Source of the DNA: Vibrio sp. UBA2441
GTDB taxonomy: Bacteria; Pseudomonadota; Gammaproteobacteria; Enterobacterales; Vibrionaceae
DNA length: 64,000 nt
NCBI GenBank assembly: GCA_002342685.1
Contig: DDQN01000037.1
Coordinates: 16,825 to 80,824 of the forward strand
Direction of reading: 5' to 3'
In this document: positions 26,687 to 35,731 of the stretch, piece by piece
Numbering within the stretch: position 1 is the stretch's first letter
Layout of the letters: each line of letters begins with the position of its first letter
Position numbers and translations under genes: made by a program
The notes under the pieces: model-generated
Databases searched by the model: none
Told to the model about the DNA's origin: nothing
Seen by the model: the letters and a program-made list of their open reading frames with translations, nothing else

Positions 26687-28173
26687 TTTTCAGCCTCAAA
26701 CTGTTTAATCAAATTAACCAACGTTAGATAACGCTGATATTTTTTTTCATATCTTTCAAAAAGATGCTCGTTAGGCTTCACTTGCTTGATAGCAATATCT
26801 AAATTGGAGAAAGCATCTTCAATAGAGTCATATTTCCCTACACCAACCATAGATACTAAAGCGGCACCAAGGGCTCCGGTTTCTTCCACCTGTGGTATTT
26901 CTATCTCCATACCGGAGATATCAGCAAGCATCTGCATCCAAGTCTCTGATTGTGTTGTGCCGCCAGTAACACGTAATACTTTCGCTTTTGGAAAACGCTT
27001 CTTCATTCTTTGCAAATGAACATTGTGACAAAACAATATCCCTTCCCAAATCGCCTGAACAATGTGCCCTTTAGTATGATGGGCCTGCAATCCGTACAAT
27101 CCAGACTTCAAACCTAGCCCTGCATTAGAGCCATATAAAAATGGAACAAAGAACAACTCGCTTGCTGCAGGTTCAAGCGCTTTAACTAAGGATTCATTTT
27201 GAACATGATCGAGCTTACCATTGTCGCCCAAATATGGCGCAAACCACTCATAGTTACTCGCCGATGTAGGGCTGGCTTCATGGATAATGTATTGATCAGC
27301 CACTGCATAGTGGCCATAAACAAAATTATGATCTTCAGTATGAGTTACTTGTCTGGTAATACCCGATGTCACAGACCAAGTTCCCATCACTGCATTCAAC
27401 TGATGTTCAGAATCACTAATACCAGAACAAATCGCTGTTGAAACAACGTCAAATAAACCACCAAATACAGGAGTGCCTGCCGCAAGACCCGTCATAGCCG
27501 CAATATCTTCTGATATCGTACCTGCCCTGTCTGTAGGATAAATCAGCTGTGGAAGCGAAGTATAAACCTCTTCAATTCCAAATAATTTCAATAACTCAAT
27601 GTCATAATTTCCTGACTGAGCACTGAATAAGTTACTTTCAGACATATTAGTAATCTCAGCTGAGACCTCACCTGTCAGGCGATACCTTAGATAATCGTGA
27701 GACATTAATACGGCGCCAATATTACTGTAATTATCCGGTTCGTTTTCTTTTAACCAACGAAGGATCGAAACAGGGTGTCCGGTCCATAGTGTTTGTAACG
27801 TTTTAGGATAGATTTCTTCAGGAACACCCAAAGCCTGCCAAGCTTTCACAATTTGAAGTGACCTTGCATCTGATGACAGTATTCCATTTCGCAAGTCATC
27901 TCCGTTCTTATCCAGAAGATAAAGGCCTTTCCCCTGAGCAGAAATACTCACTCCTTGAATAAGCTTTGCATCTACTCCGCTGGTTTTTATTACGCCATCA
28001 ATGACGCTACACATTTCCAGCCATAAGTTTTCCAGATTTCTTTCTACCCAACCTTCTTTAGCACTGACAACGTCTGCGTTCTTACGAAAAATGGCAATCT
28101 CTTGACCATGATTGTCAAACAGGCACGCCTTTATAAAAGTTCCACCCGAATCTATACCTAGGAAATAGCTCAT
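26683..28173 (-). CDS. lyxK: FGGY carbohydrate kinase, L-xylulose/3-keto-L-gulonate kinase
   Basis: 496 residues, matching E. coli LyxK (498). N-terminal ATP loop FLGIDSGGTFIKACLFD, central SISAQGKGLYLLD, and the FGGY C-terminal lobe with LRVTGGTTQSETWMQM and ETGALGAALVSMVG. In this pathway the kinase is expected to phosphorylate 3-keto-L-gulonate at O6; LyxK-type enzymes also take L-xylulose. Overlaps both neighbours by 4 bases, so translation of the three genes is coupled. Confidence 0.9.
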   Translation of the reverse strand: MSYFLGIDSGGTFIKACLFDNHGQEIAIFRKNADVVSAKEGWVERNLENLWLEMCSVIDGVIKTSGVDAKLIQGVSISAQGKGLYLLDKNGDDLRNGILSSDARSLQIVKAWQALGVPEEIYPKTLQTLWTGHPVSILRWLKENEPDNYSNIGAVLMSHDYLRYRLTGEVSAEITNMSESNLFSAQSGNYDIELLKLFGIEEVYTSLPQLIYPTDRAGTISEDIAAMTGLAAGTPVFGGLFDVVSTAICSGISDSEHQLNAVMGTWSVTSGITRQVTHTEDHNFVYGHYAVADQYIIHEASPTSASNYEWFAPYLGDNGKLDHVQNESLVKALEPAASELFFVPFLYGSNAGLGLKSGLYGLQAHHTKGHIVQAIWEGILFCHNVHLQRMKKRFPKAKVLRVTGGTTQSETWMQMLADISGMEIEIPQVEETGALGAALVSMVGVGKYDSIEDAFSNLDIAIKQVKPNEHLFERYEKKYQRYLTLVNLIKQFEAEK

Positions 28174-28661
28174 GCAGCCCCCATTAAAATCGTGTTGTTA
28201 ATCTTCACTACCAGCTTTCTTACATGACTCGCATTTGATGTTTTAATGTTTGTAAAATGAACCACTGATGGGGTAAACAGATAAAAAAAGCCTTCTTTAG
28301 CCGTGAAATAATTTAGATCCATATTTTCACGTGTGTAGAAAAGAATATCTCTCGACTGAATATAATCGCCATCTTGCTTAAACGTTCCTGAATCCATGCA
28401 CCAAGCCATTCTTTCACTACCTGACAATACTATTTGCAGATCAGAATGATTTTTGTGCACTTCAGGTTGAAAATTAACTTCATCTTCTGTTTTATATTCT
28501 AAAATGACAAACCAAGCTTCATCACTTTTATAAAGAGGAATTTCATGACGACCTAACTCTAAAGAATTTAATGGCAGACCAGAAAGGTAATCAATTATAT
28601 TATTGATGCAATCTGGATAATAACCATTTTCAACCGCTTTATTCAACTTACCTACAAGCAT
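28170..28661 (-). CDS. yiaL: YhcH/YjgK/YiaL (EbgC) family cupin
   Basis: About 163 residues from the ATG at 28661; another ATG lies at 28667, and the frame extends to a TTG at 28679. The opening MLVGKLNKAVENG parallels the start of E. coli YiaL. A beta-sheet cupin-like fold is expected, with HKNHSDLQIVLSGSERM carrying conserved metal-binding residues and FYLFTPSVVHFTN near the end. Family members sit in sialic acid, galactose and diketogulonate operons; a sugar isomerase or anomerase role is suspected but not shown. Confidence 0.82.
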   Translation of the reverse strand: MLVGKLNKAVENGYYPDCINNIIDYLSGLPLNSLELGRHEIPLYKSDEAWFVILEYKTEDEVNFQPEVHKNHSDLQIVLSGSERMAWCMDSGTFKQDGDYIQSRDILFYTRENMDLNYFTAKEGFFYLFTPSVVHFTNIKTSNASHVRKLVVKINNTILMGAA

Positions 28662-28761
28662 AACCATAACTCGACTCAATTAGTAACCACGCCCAATAAG
28701 ATATTAATTGAGCAGATATAGATAATAGTTTTATTTTGTTATTTATTACTTTATATATTTA

Positions 28762-29454
28762 TTACTTTTGACCGTAATAAGCATCCTTTCCATGCTTACG
28801 GTTATAATGCTTATCTGATAATTCTTTCTGAATGTTTATTCCGGCGTTTAGCACTCTCGTACCCAATGCCATAGTCGCTACCTCTTCAAGAACCACCGCA
28901 TTATGTACGGCATCATCTGCGTTTTTGCCCCATGAAAACGGCGCATGACCCGAGATAATAACACTTGGCACAGCACTAGGTTCAATAGCGCGTCTTTTGA
29001 ACTCTTCTATTATCACTAACCCGGTATTTTTTTCGTACTCTCCTTCAATTTCAGCTGGCGTTAACTGGCGAGTACAAGGAATGTTTCCATAAAAGTAATC
29101 AGCGTGTGTGGTACCCAGCGCAGGAATATCTAAACCTGCTTGCGCCCATATTGTGGCATTTCTAGAGTGGGTATGAACAATTCCATTGACATTATTAAAT
29201 GCCTTATATATTTCTATATGAGTTAGTGTATCACTCGATGGGTTCAGCTTGCCTTCAATTGTATTTCCATCTAAATCTATTACGACGATATCATCAATAT
29301 TCATATCATCATATTCAACACCAGAAGGTTTTATAGCTATAACATTTCTTTCGCGATCTATTTCGGAAACATTGCCCCAGGTAAATGTAACCAAACCATA
29401 TTTAGGAAGCTTTAAATTTGCTTTAAGAACTCTTTCTTTCAATTCATTATACAT
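28762..29454 (-). CDS. sgbE: L-ribulose-5-phosphate 4-epimerase
   Basis: 230 residues from the ATG at 29454, which has AAGG eight bases upstream; E. coli SgbE/AraD are 231. The frame is open to 29535, but those extra 27 residues are unlike the family and are probably untranslated. Zinc site GIVHTHSRNATIWAQAG (HxH), plus LVTFTWGNVSEID, and the FYGNIPCTR segment. It makes D-xylulose 5-phosphate, the entry to the pentose phosphate pathway. A gap of about 110 bases separates it from the TRAP genes, and one of about 100 bases from yiaL. Confidence 0.93.
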   Translation of the reverse strand: MYNELKERVLKANLKLPKYGLVTFTWGNVSEIDRERNVIAIKPSGVEYDDMNIDDIVVIDLDGNTIEGKLNPSSDTLTHIEIYKAFNNVNGIVHTHSRNATIWAQAGLDIPALGTTHADYFYGNIPCTRQLTPAEIEGEYEKNTGLVIIEEFKRRAIEPSAVPSVIISGHAPFSWGKNADDAVHNAVVLEEVATMALGTRVLNAGINIQKELSDKHYNRKHGKDAYYGQK

Positions 29455-29565
29455 ATAATACGCCTTGCTCAACGGAGGGCAATAAAATAGAACAGTAACT
29501 CTGGATTTCATTAAATAGTCTAGGGTCATTTTCAACCCCAGACTATTAACGATATTTACTAATAA

Positions 29566-30540
29566 TTATTTAGATGCTGCTGCAATCTTCTTAATCATTT
29601 CGTCGCCATTTTGCTTGATAAATGCACTCCATACAGGTTTTACTGATTCTTGGAACGCAGCACCATCAACATCACGGTTTACTTTCATGCCTTGAGATTC
29701 TAAATCCGCAATCATTTTGTCTTCTTTAGCAATACTAAGTTTACGTTGCATTGCTACTGCTTCAGCAGCTACATCCGTAATAACTTTTTGATTTTCTACA
29801 CTTAGTTTGTTGAACTTTTTAAGGTTCATAGTAAGAACAAGAGGAGAGTACGCATGCTGAGTCATGCTAAGGTACTTTTGAACTTCAAAGAATTTGAATG
29901 ACAGCGTTACACCAATTGGATGGTCTTGTGCGTCTACCACACCAGTTTCTAACGCAGTATAAAGTTCAGCAACTGGGATTTGCAGAGGGTTAGCATCTAG
30001 GTCATTAAACATATCATTCAACGCTTTTGAACCGTTTACACGCATTCTCAAACCTTCAACATCAGCAGGAACACGAATAGGGGCACGGTTATTAGTCATA
30101 TTACGGTAACCGTTTTCAGGATAACCCAGACCTTTCACACCATGTTGCTCCATGCTTTTCAGAACTTCATCGCCCACAGCGCCATCAAGTACTTTATATG
30201 CAGTATCACGATTCGGGAACATGAAAGGCAGTGTAAATGCAGCAGATTCTGGCAATAAACCTGAATAGTTGTTTAACCCAACCATAGACAATTCCAAGAT
30301 CCCTGAACGAGTTCCGTCGATCATCTGCTTATCGTTACCAAGTTGCCCTTGAGGATAAACATTAACTTTAATGTCTCCGTTAGTTCGTTTTTCAACTTCT
30401 TTTTTGAAAAACAGCGACATGTCTTGCTGCAAATCAGATTCTGGTGCTGCATGTGCAAGCTTGAGGGTAGTAGCAGCAGAAGCGGTAGAACAAAAAGCTA
30501 TAGTCGAGGCAAGTCCTACAATTTTTAATAATGTTTTCAT
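29566..30540 (-). CDS. yiaO: TRAP transporter solute-binding protein (YiaO/DctP type)
   Basis: 324 residues from the ATG at 30540, which has AGGAG at good spacing; the frame extends to 30564 but would overlap the upstream stop. Signal peptide of 22 residues ends STASA. The mature protein starts ATTLKLAHAAPESDLQQD, typical of DctP, with PIRVPADVEGLRMRVNGS and the substrate-binding Arg near residue 150. E. coli YiaO binds 2,3-diketo-L-gulonate, and the surrounding enzymes imply the same here. Confidence 0.92.
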   Translation of the reverse strand: MKTLLKIVGLASTIAFCSTASAATTLKLAHAAPESDLQQDMSLFFKKEVEKRTNGDIKVNVYPQGQLGNDKQMIDGTRSGILELSMVGLNNYSGLLPESAAFTLPFMFPNRDTAYKVLDGAVGDEVLKSMEQHGVKGLGYPENGYRNMTNNRAPIRVPADVEGLRMRVNGSKALNDMFNDLDANPLQIPVAELYTALETGVVDAQDHPIGVTLSFKFFEVQKYLSMTQHAYSPLVLTMNLKKFNKLSVENQKVITDVAAEAVAMQRKLSIAKEDKMIADLESQGMKVNRDVDGAAFQESVKPVWSAFIKQNGDEMIKKIAAASK

Positions 30541-30556
30541 TTTGTTTCTCCTAGGA

Positions 30557-31837
30557 TTAACCAATGATAAGGGACATTGGAATGGTAATAATGCTTGGGA
30601 ACGCTACAAATAGAGTCAAAAGCATTAAATATGCAGCAATAAAAGGTAATACACCTTTCACTGATGTAGACATAGGTACGCGTGCAACACCACATACCAC
30701 ATTTAGTACGGTACCTACTGGCGGTGTAATCAAACCAATAGAACAGTTAATAACAAACATAAGTCCAAAGTAAGTCGGGTCTATTCCTGCCATTTTGATA
30801 ACAGGCATAAGCAGAGGCACTAAAATGAGTATGGTTGGACTCAGGTCCATAACCATTCCTACACATAGAACCAATAACATGATGACAGCCATAAGTAATC
30901 GAGGACTATCGACCAAAGGACCAAGCATTTCTGCCAGCTGTTGAGGTAACTGAGCAACAGTAATTAGCCAAGCAGCAACCATTGCACAGCCAACGAGGAA
31001 CATTACCATCGACGTAGAACGACCAGCAGTTAGCAATATGTGATAAAAGCTTTTAAGCGTGATCTCACGGTAAATTACACTAGACACAAAGATGGCATAA
31101 ACTGCTGCAACAACCGCCGCTTCTGTTGGTGTAAAGATTCCAAGTCGGATACCGCCAATGATAATAATTGGTAATAGCAGCGCCCAAACACCTTCTTTTA
31201 GAGCAGCGCGTTTTTCAGCTCGGCTCGCTTTTTCAGCAACAGCCAGATCTTCTTTTCGCACCAAGAAAGTCCACATAGCCATGAGCGTTAGGCCCATCAA
31301 CAAACCCGGAACAATACCGCCTAAAAACAGGTTTTTTATTGAAATACCACCAGCAACACCAACCAGTATCAGGGGAAGTGAAGGTGGTATGACTGGAGCG
31401 ATGATCCCGCCAGAAGCAAGTAAGCCCATTGAGGCACCTTCTGGGTACTTTGCGGCTTTCATCATAGGATACAAGATACTTACCAGCGCAGCAGCATCTG
31501 CAACCGCTGAGCCAGAAAGACCTGCCAGCAATACCGATGTCATAATTGCAACGTAGCCTAACCCGCCTTTTCTATGGCCCACATAGGTTGTTGCCAGATT
31601 AACGATGCGGGTCGACAGCCCGCCCGAAGACATAACCTCACCAGCAACCAAAAAGAACGGAATAGCTAATAGAGGAAAACTATCCACACCATTAATAAGT
31701 GATTGGGCTAGAATATCAGCACTAAACATATCCATATGCAACATTAGTGCTAATGAAGAAAGTAGTAGTGCAAACGCTACTGGAAGTCCTAATAAAATAG
31801 AAACGATTAGAACCGAAAGAAAAATTGCTAACGTCAT
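30557..31837 (-). CDS. yiaN: TRAP transporter large membrane subunit (YiaN/DctM)
   Basis: 426 residues with about twelve membrane helices, the standard size of DctM. Characteristic Gly/Pro-rich segments are LASGGIIAPVIPPSLPLILVG and NCSIGLITPPVGTVLN, which form the sodium and substrate sites. Its ATG overlaps the small subunit stop by one base (TAATG type junction at 31837), showing coupling. Confidence 0.93.
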   Translation of the reverse strand: MTLAIFLSVLIVSILLGLPVAFALLLSSLALMLHMDMFSADILAQSLINGVDSFPLLAIPFFLVAGEVMSSGGLSTRIVNLATTYVGHRKGGLGYVAIMTSVLLAGLSGSAVADAAALVSILYPMMKAAKYPEGASMGLLASGGIIAPVIPPSLPLILVGVAGGISIKNLFLGGIVPGLLMGLTLMAMWTFLVRKEDLAVAEKASRAEKRAALKEGVWALLLPIIIIGGIRLGIFTPTEAAVVAAVYAIFVSSVIYREITLKSFYHILLTAGRSTSMVMFLVGCAMVAAWLITVAQLPQQLAEMLGPLVDSPRLLMAVIMLLVLCVGMVMDLSPTILILVPLLMPVIKMAGIDPTYFGLMFVINCSIGLITPPVGTVLNVVCGVARVPMSTSVKGVLPFIAAYLMLLTLFVAFPSIITIPMSLIIG

Positions 31838-32325
31838 TATTTATCCTCCTGGTCAAAGTCATTCAAAAGCCATTCAGGATTAAAAACTCTAACGAAAGCA
31901 ACAATTGCCATCAGTGCTCCAGAAATGGTACCAGCAAGATAAAACAATGCAGACGGAAGACCGGTTAATTGAGAAATATCTCCCCAGTTATCCATCATTT
32001 GATTAAACGAACCTACAAAGAGCATGCTGACCGTGAACAAAATTATAAACCAGCATATTCTTCTCAGAAATGGCACCGCTCGTGGCAATAACTTCTCTGA
32101 AAACTCTGAAACGGCTAAATGTTCACCGCGGCGCAATACAACGACTGAACCTAGCATAACCACCCAAACTAAACCTAATCGAGACAATTCAACCGACGGA
32201 CGTAAACCTGATGAAAAACCATAACGTAATACCACATTGGCAAAAACGAGAACGATCATACAAGTCAGAATCACGGCCATCAGGATATCAATGACGTCCC
32301 AGATTTTTTTAAAAAAACTTCGCAT
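31837..32325 (-). CDS. yiaM: TRAP transporter small membrane subunit (YiaM/DctQ)
   Basis: 162 residues with four membrane helices. The family signature appears as VVLRYGFSSGLRPSVELSRLGLVWVVMLGS with R and E in helix 2. It partners the DctM subunit. The gene starts 31 bases after the yiaK stop. Confidence 0.9.
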   Translation of the reverse strand: MRSFFKKIWDVIDILMAVILTCMIVLVFANVVLRYGFSSGLRPSVELSRLGLVWVVMLGSVVVLRRGEHLAVSEFSEKLLPRAVPFLRRICWFIILFTVSMLFVGSFNQMMDNWGDISQLTGLPSALFYLAGTISGALMAIVAFVRVFNPEWLLNDFDQEDK

Positions 32326-32356
32326 AAAGCCCTCCTAAGGCTTACCGCAGGTTAAG

Positions 32357-33358
32357 TTATAGCGCTTTAATCTGATTCCAGATTTCATCATGAACTTCAA
32401 TTCCGCCTTGCTCTTCATGTTTGTCTAAGAAGGCTTGAATTTCAGAACCAGCTATCATCACCGAACCTGTTTCCGCAGGCTCTGAATTTAAAACGTAATC
32501 TCTTATGCGTTTCATTTCTTGGGCGTATTGGCTGCTTTCCATCGTTTTGCTTAAATCGATAGCAATCAAGAACTGAGAAACACCAAATTCACCACCCATA
32601 TCTTCTGTCAGCGCAGGTACCGAGTTACCACCCGTGATCGCCGTAAGCATCATATCGAGAATAATGGCCATAGAAGAGCCTTTCCAGAATCCCATTGGTA
32701 ATAAACGTTTGTTTTCCCAAAGAACATGTGGGTCCTTGGTTAGTTCTCCATCATTATCAAATCCACCGACAACAGGAAGCTCTTTATCTGCTAACACAAA
32801 ATTCTGCAATTGACCGTAGGAGTACTGACTCATAGAACAGTCAACAAGGACAGGTGGATCACCCGCAACCGCCATAATCAATGGATTTGACCCGACACGG
32901 TGGTCTTTACCACCCCAGGCAGGCATTACGGCAATTGAGTTTGTAGACGCTATACCCGCAAACCCTTGTCGTGCCATTTTTAAAACATAGGCTCCGCCAC
33001 GCATCCAGTGGTTTGAATTTCGCATACCCACCATGCCAATACCATATTCTCTGGCTAGTTCCATCGCTCTATCAGCGCATATCAAACCATTAAGTACACC
33101 AGGGCCAAAATTACAATCCCATTGTTCTAGTGCTCCCATACTATTTACACATTCAGGCACACTATTTAATTTGATTTGCCCTTTATCGACTTGATCAATA
33201 AAAACAGGGAATCGATTAATACCATGAGAATACGTTCCTTCATTTGCCATCTCAACAAATCCAGCAGCAAGCTTAGCCGCCATCTCCGGTTTCATATCTC
33301 GTGCATTAAGGACACGTTCGTATTCACTTTGAAGCTCTTCAATTTTAATTAGCGGCAT
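32357..33358 (-). CDS. yiaK: 2,3-diketo-L-gulonate reductase
   Basis: About 333 residues from the ATG at 33358 (an in-frame ATG at 33364 is the alternative); E. coli YiaK is 332. Malate/L-lactate dehydrogenase type II fold with NADH. Close matches to YiaK include YSHGINRFPVFI with the catalytic His, GMRNSNHWMRGGAYV, TNSIAVMPAWGGKDHRVGSN, and LPMGFWKGSSMAIILDM. It reduces 2,3-diketo-L-gulonate to 3-keto-L-gulonate. First gene of the operon yiaK-M-N-O-sgbE-yiaL-lyxK-sgbH-iclR-sgbU. Confidence 0.93.
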   Translation of the reverse strand: MPLIKIEELQSEYERVLNARDMKPEMAAKLAAGFVEMANEGTYSHGINRFPVFIDQVDKGQIKLNSVPECVNSMGALEQWDCNFGPGVLNGLICADRAMELAREYGIGMVGMRNSNHWMRGGAYVLKMARQGFAGIASTNSIAVMPAWGGKDHRVGSNPLIMAVAGDPPVLVDCSMSQYSYGQLQNFVLADKELPVVGGFDNDGELTKDPHVLWENKRLLPMGFWKGSSMAIILDMMLTAITGGNSVPALTEDMGGEFGVSQFLIAIDLSKTMESSQYAQEMKRIRDYVLNSEPAETGSVMIAGSEIQAFLDKHEEQGGIEVHDEIWNQIKAL

Positions 33359-33376
33359 CTTCATCTCTTACTTATG

Positions 33377-33495
33377 TTTCACAATATGAAATCAATAATA
33401 ATGAAAATTTCATAAATGGGTATTTCTTAATGATAGAACTGTGAACCAAAGACATAAAAGTGAAATATGACTCCGCACAGTTTCACAATACGGAA
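33377..33495. promoter_or_regulatory. Cluster of TTTCA/TGAAA inverted repeats upstream of yiaK
   Basis: Several related sites lie just before yiaK: TTTCACAATATGAAA (33377-33391), ATGAAAATTTCAT (33401-33413), and GTGAAA (33460-33465) facing TTTCAC within TTTCACAATACGGAA (33481-33495). IclR-family proteins often bind TGAAA/TTTCA inverted repeats, and an IclR gene is in the operon. Assignment to that regulator is inferred. Confidence 0.5.
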
Positions 33496-33610
33496 TAACG
33501 AGCGATGTGGTCAATAAGCATATAAATTTTAAAATATTTGGGGAGTTGTTATAAATACGAGGGAAAACAACAGGTTAAAAGATTCTCGTGCACACAAAAG
33601 GATGTATATT

Positions 33611-33694
33611 ATGAAAAGAAGAGAGTATTTATTTGATGAGAGTCTCAAAATGATGCATTATTGCGATGAAAATCACATAAATCAGAGAAGATAA
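33611..33694 (+). CDS. 27-residue small ORF, upstream partner of a coupled pair
   Basis: The ATG at 33611 is preceded by AAGGA with an 8-base spacer, an excellent ribosome site. It encodes 27 residues, very basic at the start (MKRREYLFDE) and rich in His, Met and Arg after that. The TAA stop at 33692-33694 shares its last base with the ATG of the next small ORF (TAATG), the arrangement used for termination-reinitiation. No homolog is recognised. It may be a leader peptide controlling the 47-residue protein or a functional microprotein. Divergent from yiaK and convergent with glpK. Confidence 0.5.
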   Translation: MKRREYLFDESLKMMHYCDENHINQRR

Positions 33695-33837
33695 TGAACA
33701 CAATTACTGCCACTTCACCTATAACTGAAATCACAAGCACCAAACAAGAAAACGCCATCGACCAAATTTTATTTTTCGGCAAAATGGCGCTTATTATGGC
33801 AGCAATGATCTTATTTCTTGTATCTGCATACGTTTAG
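33694..33837 (+). CDS. 47-residue small membrane protein
   Basis: The ATG at 33694 follows AGAGAAG and overlaps the stop of the 27-residue ORF. Residues 1-24 are polar and Thr/Ser/Glu rich; residues 25-46 (ILFFGKMALIMAAMILFLVS) are hydrophobic, so this is a single-helix, C-terminally anchored protein. The frame, ribosome site, coupling and hydrophobic pattern all support translation. No family recognised and no function assigned. The 3' region carries a weak GTTGTT/AACAAC hairpin (33841-33865). Confidence 0.55.
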   Translation: MNTITATSPITEITSTKQENAIDQILFFGKMALIMAAMILFLVSAYV

Positions 33838-33928
33838 TATGTTGTTATTTAGAAATCACAACAACGAAAAAATGAATACTGAAGCACGACCGTCTAATAC
33901 AACGAGGTGAGTTGGCTTCAGCACTGCC

Positions 33929-35419
33929 TTACTTTGACTGAGTCCTGACAACCGCTTCTTTCCACCCATGATATAAAGCTTCTCTATCTGCTTTTTCCAT
34001 TTTAGGTGAAAAAATGTGATCAATTTCCTTTCTGTTTGCTAGCTCTTCTTTATTTTGCCAAAATCCAACAGCCAAACCAGCCAAAAGTGCAGCACCCAAA
34101 GCAGTCGATTCAGTCACTTCTGGCCTCACCACATTTTTGCCTAATATATCCGACTGAAATTGCATCAAGAAATTGTTTACCACCGCTCCGCCATCCACAC
34201 AAATATGATTCAGTTTTAGGCCCGCGTCCTCTTCCATGGCCTGCAGCACATCTCGACTTTGAAAAGCGATAGATTCCAACGCAGCACGGATAATATGGTT
34301 TCGATTAGTACCACGAGTCAGCCCTGAGATAGTACCTCTTGCTTCCGGATCCCAATAAGGTGCGCCTAACCCAACAAATGCAGGCACAACATAAACACCA
34401 TTGCTGTCATCGACTTTGCGTGCAAAGTACTCCGTATCAGAGGCGTCACGTATCAGACCTATTTCATCACGTAGCCACTGAATAACAGCTCCGCCCATAA
34501 AAACACTGCCTTCGAGCGCGTAAGCGACCTCATCACCAATTTTATACGCGATAGTAGTAAGCAACCCATGGCTGGAGTCGATCGCTTTGTCACCCGTATT
34601 CATTAGCAAAAAGCAGCCTGTTCCATAAGTGTTTTTTGCCATGCCTCTTCTAAGACATTGCTGGCCTATTAATGCGGCTTGTTGATCACCTGCTATTCCG
34701 CTGATTGGAATCTTAGTTCCACCGCCAATATTCGCGTATCCAAATACTTCACTGCAGGATTTCACTTCGGGCAACATACTTTCCGGGATATTAAAAATCT
34801 CTAATAGTTTCTTGTCCCACTGCAGCGTATGAATGTTAAACAACATTGTCCGAGACGCATTACTCACGTCAGTAACGTGCGCTTTGCCATTAGTCAGCTT
34901 CCAGATTAACCAAGTATCGACCGTTCCAAATAATAAGTCCCCTTGCTCGGCTCTTTCACGGACACCCTCAACATTATCTAATATCCACGCCACCTTAGAT
35001 CCAGAAAAATAAGAATCAATCACTAATCCAGTGGTTTCACGAACATAAGATTCAAGCCCCTGCAGCTTAAGCTCATTACAACGTTCAGCGGTACGCCGGC
35101 ACTGCCAAACAATGGCGTTATACACTGGAATTCCCGTATTTTTGTCCCAAACAATTGTGGTCTCTCGCTGGTTGGTTATACCAATAGCGGCAACTTCCTG
35201 GCCATGAACATCAGATTGTGCAAGCACTTCAGTAAGAGAAGAACGCTGTGTGGCCCATATTTCCATCGGATCATGTTCTACCCAGCCTGGTTTAGGATAA
35301 ATCTGGCTAAACTCACGCTGTGCTTTACTCACGATATTGGAATCGTGATTAAAAATGATCGCACGAGAACTTGTCGTTCCCTGATCAAGAGCAACAATTA
35401 CTTGATTACTGTTTTCCAT
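33929..35419 (-). CDS. glpK: Glycerol kinase
   Basis: 496 residues from the ATG at 35419; an in-frame TTG at 35452 would add 11 residues outside the family's usual start. FGGY kinase: VALDQGTTSSRAIIFN, GWVEHDPMEIWATQ, TNQRETTIVWD, GISGDQQAALIGQ, and GLGAPYWDPEARG. It forms glycerol 3-phosphate from glycerol and ATP. Divergent from glpD across a 312-base region with several TGTTCG motifs. Confidence 0.97.
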   Translation of the reverse strand: MENSNQVIVALDQGTTSSRAIIFNHDSNIVSKAQREFSQIYPKPGWVEHDPMEIWATQRSSLTEVLAQSDVHGQEVAAIGITNQRETTIVWDKNTGIPVYNAIVWQCRRTAERCNELKLQGLESYVRETTGLVIDSYFSGSKVAWILDNVEGVRERAEQGDLLFGTVDTWLIWKLTNGKAHVTDVSNASRTMLFNIHTLQWDKKLLEIFNIPESMLPEVKSCSEVFGYANIGGGTKIPISGIAGDQQAALIGQQCLRRGMAKNTYGTGCFLLMNTGDKAIDSSHGLLTTIAYKIGDEVAYALEGSVFMGGAVIQWLRDEIGLIRDASDTEYFARKVDDSNGVYVVPAFVGLGAPYWDPEARGTISGLTRGTNRNHIIRAALESIAFQSRDVLQAMEEDAGLKLNHICVDGGAVVNNFLMQFQSDILGKNVVRPEVTESTALGAALLAGLAVGFWQNKEELANRKEIDHIFSPKMEKADREALYHGWKEAVVRTQSK

Positions 35420-35452
35420 GCTGCTTTCAAATCTCCTGGTTAAATAAGACAA

Positions 35453-35718
35453 TGTTCGCTTTTGCTCGACCCATTACAATCGAAACAAAAATTTATCATA
35501 AATGCAACATTAATATTATTAATCATACGTACCAAGGGGTAAATAGCCTTAAAATACAATGAATAGCGTTTAATTATAGCAAAAATTCATTAATTGTTCT
35601 TTGATAATGTAATTAAAAATTAACATTTACAGCAAAAATAATGTTCGATTTTTATCTTGTGCTATGTTTATATAGTGATCGAAACATTCGAACGAGCATA
35701 CATTCCACAAAGCGAACA
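35453..35718. promoter_or_regulatory. glpK-glpD divergent control region with TGTTCG boxes
   Basis: TGTTCG occurs at 35453-35458 and 35642-35647, its complement CGAACA at 35713-35718, and a TTCGAA palindrome with flanking ACATTCGAACGAG at 35687-35692. These resemble half-sites of the GlpR (DeoR-family) operator, whose core is TGTTCG-N-CGAACA. The same hexamer recurs before the glycerol transporter at 39211, 39440 and 39462. No glpR gene is in the window. The region is AT-rich and otherwise empty. Confidence 0.5.
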
Positions 35719-35731
35719 TGGGTAATTAGAA

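Noticed and set aside
31158..31556. 132-codon ORF opposite the TRAP large subunit gene
   Set aside because: Antisense to a strongly conserved DctM gene, low-complexity composition, no ribosome site; a shadow ORF.
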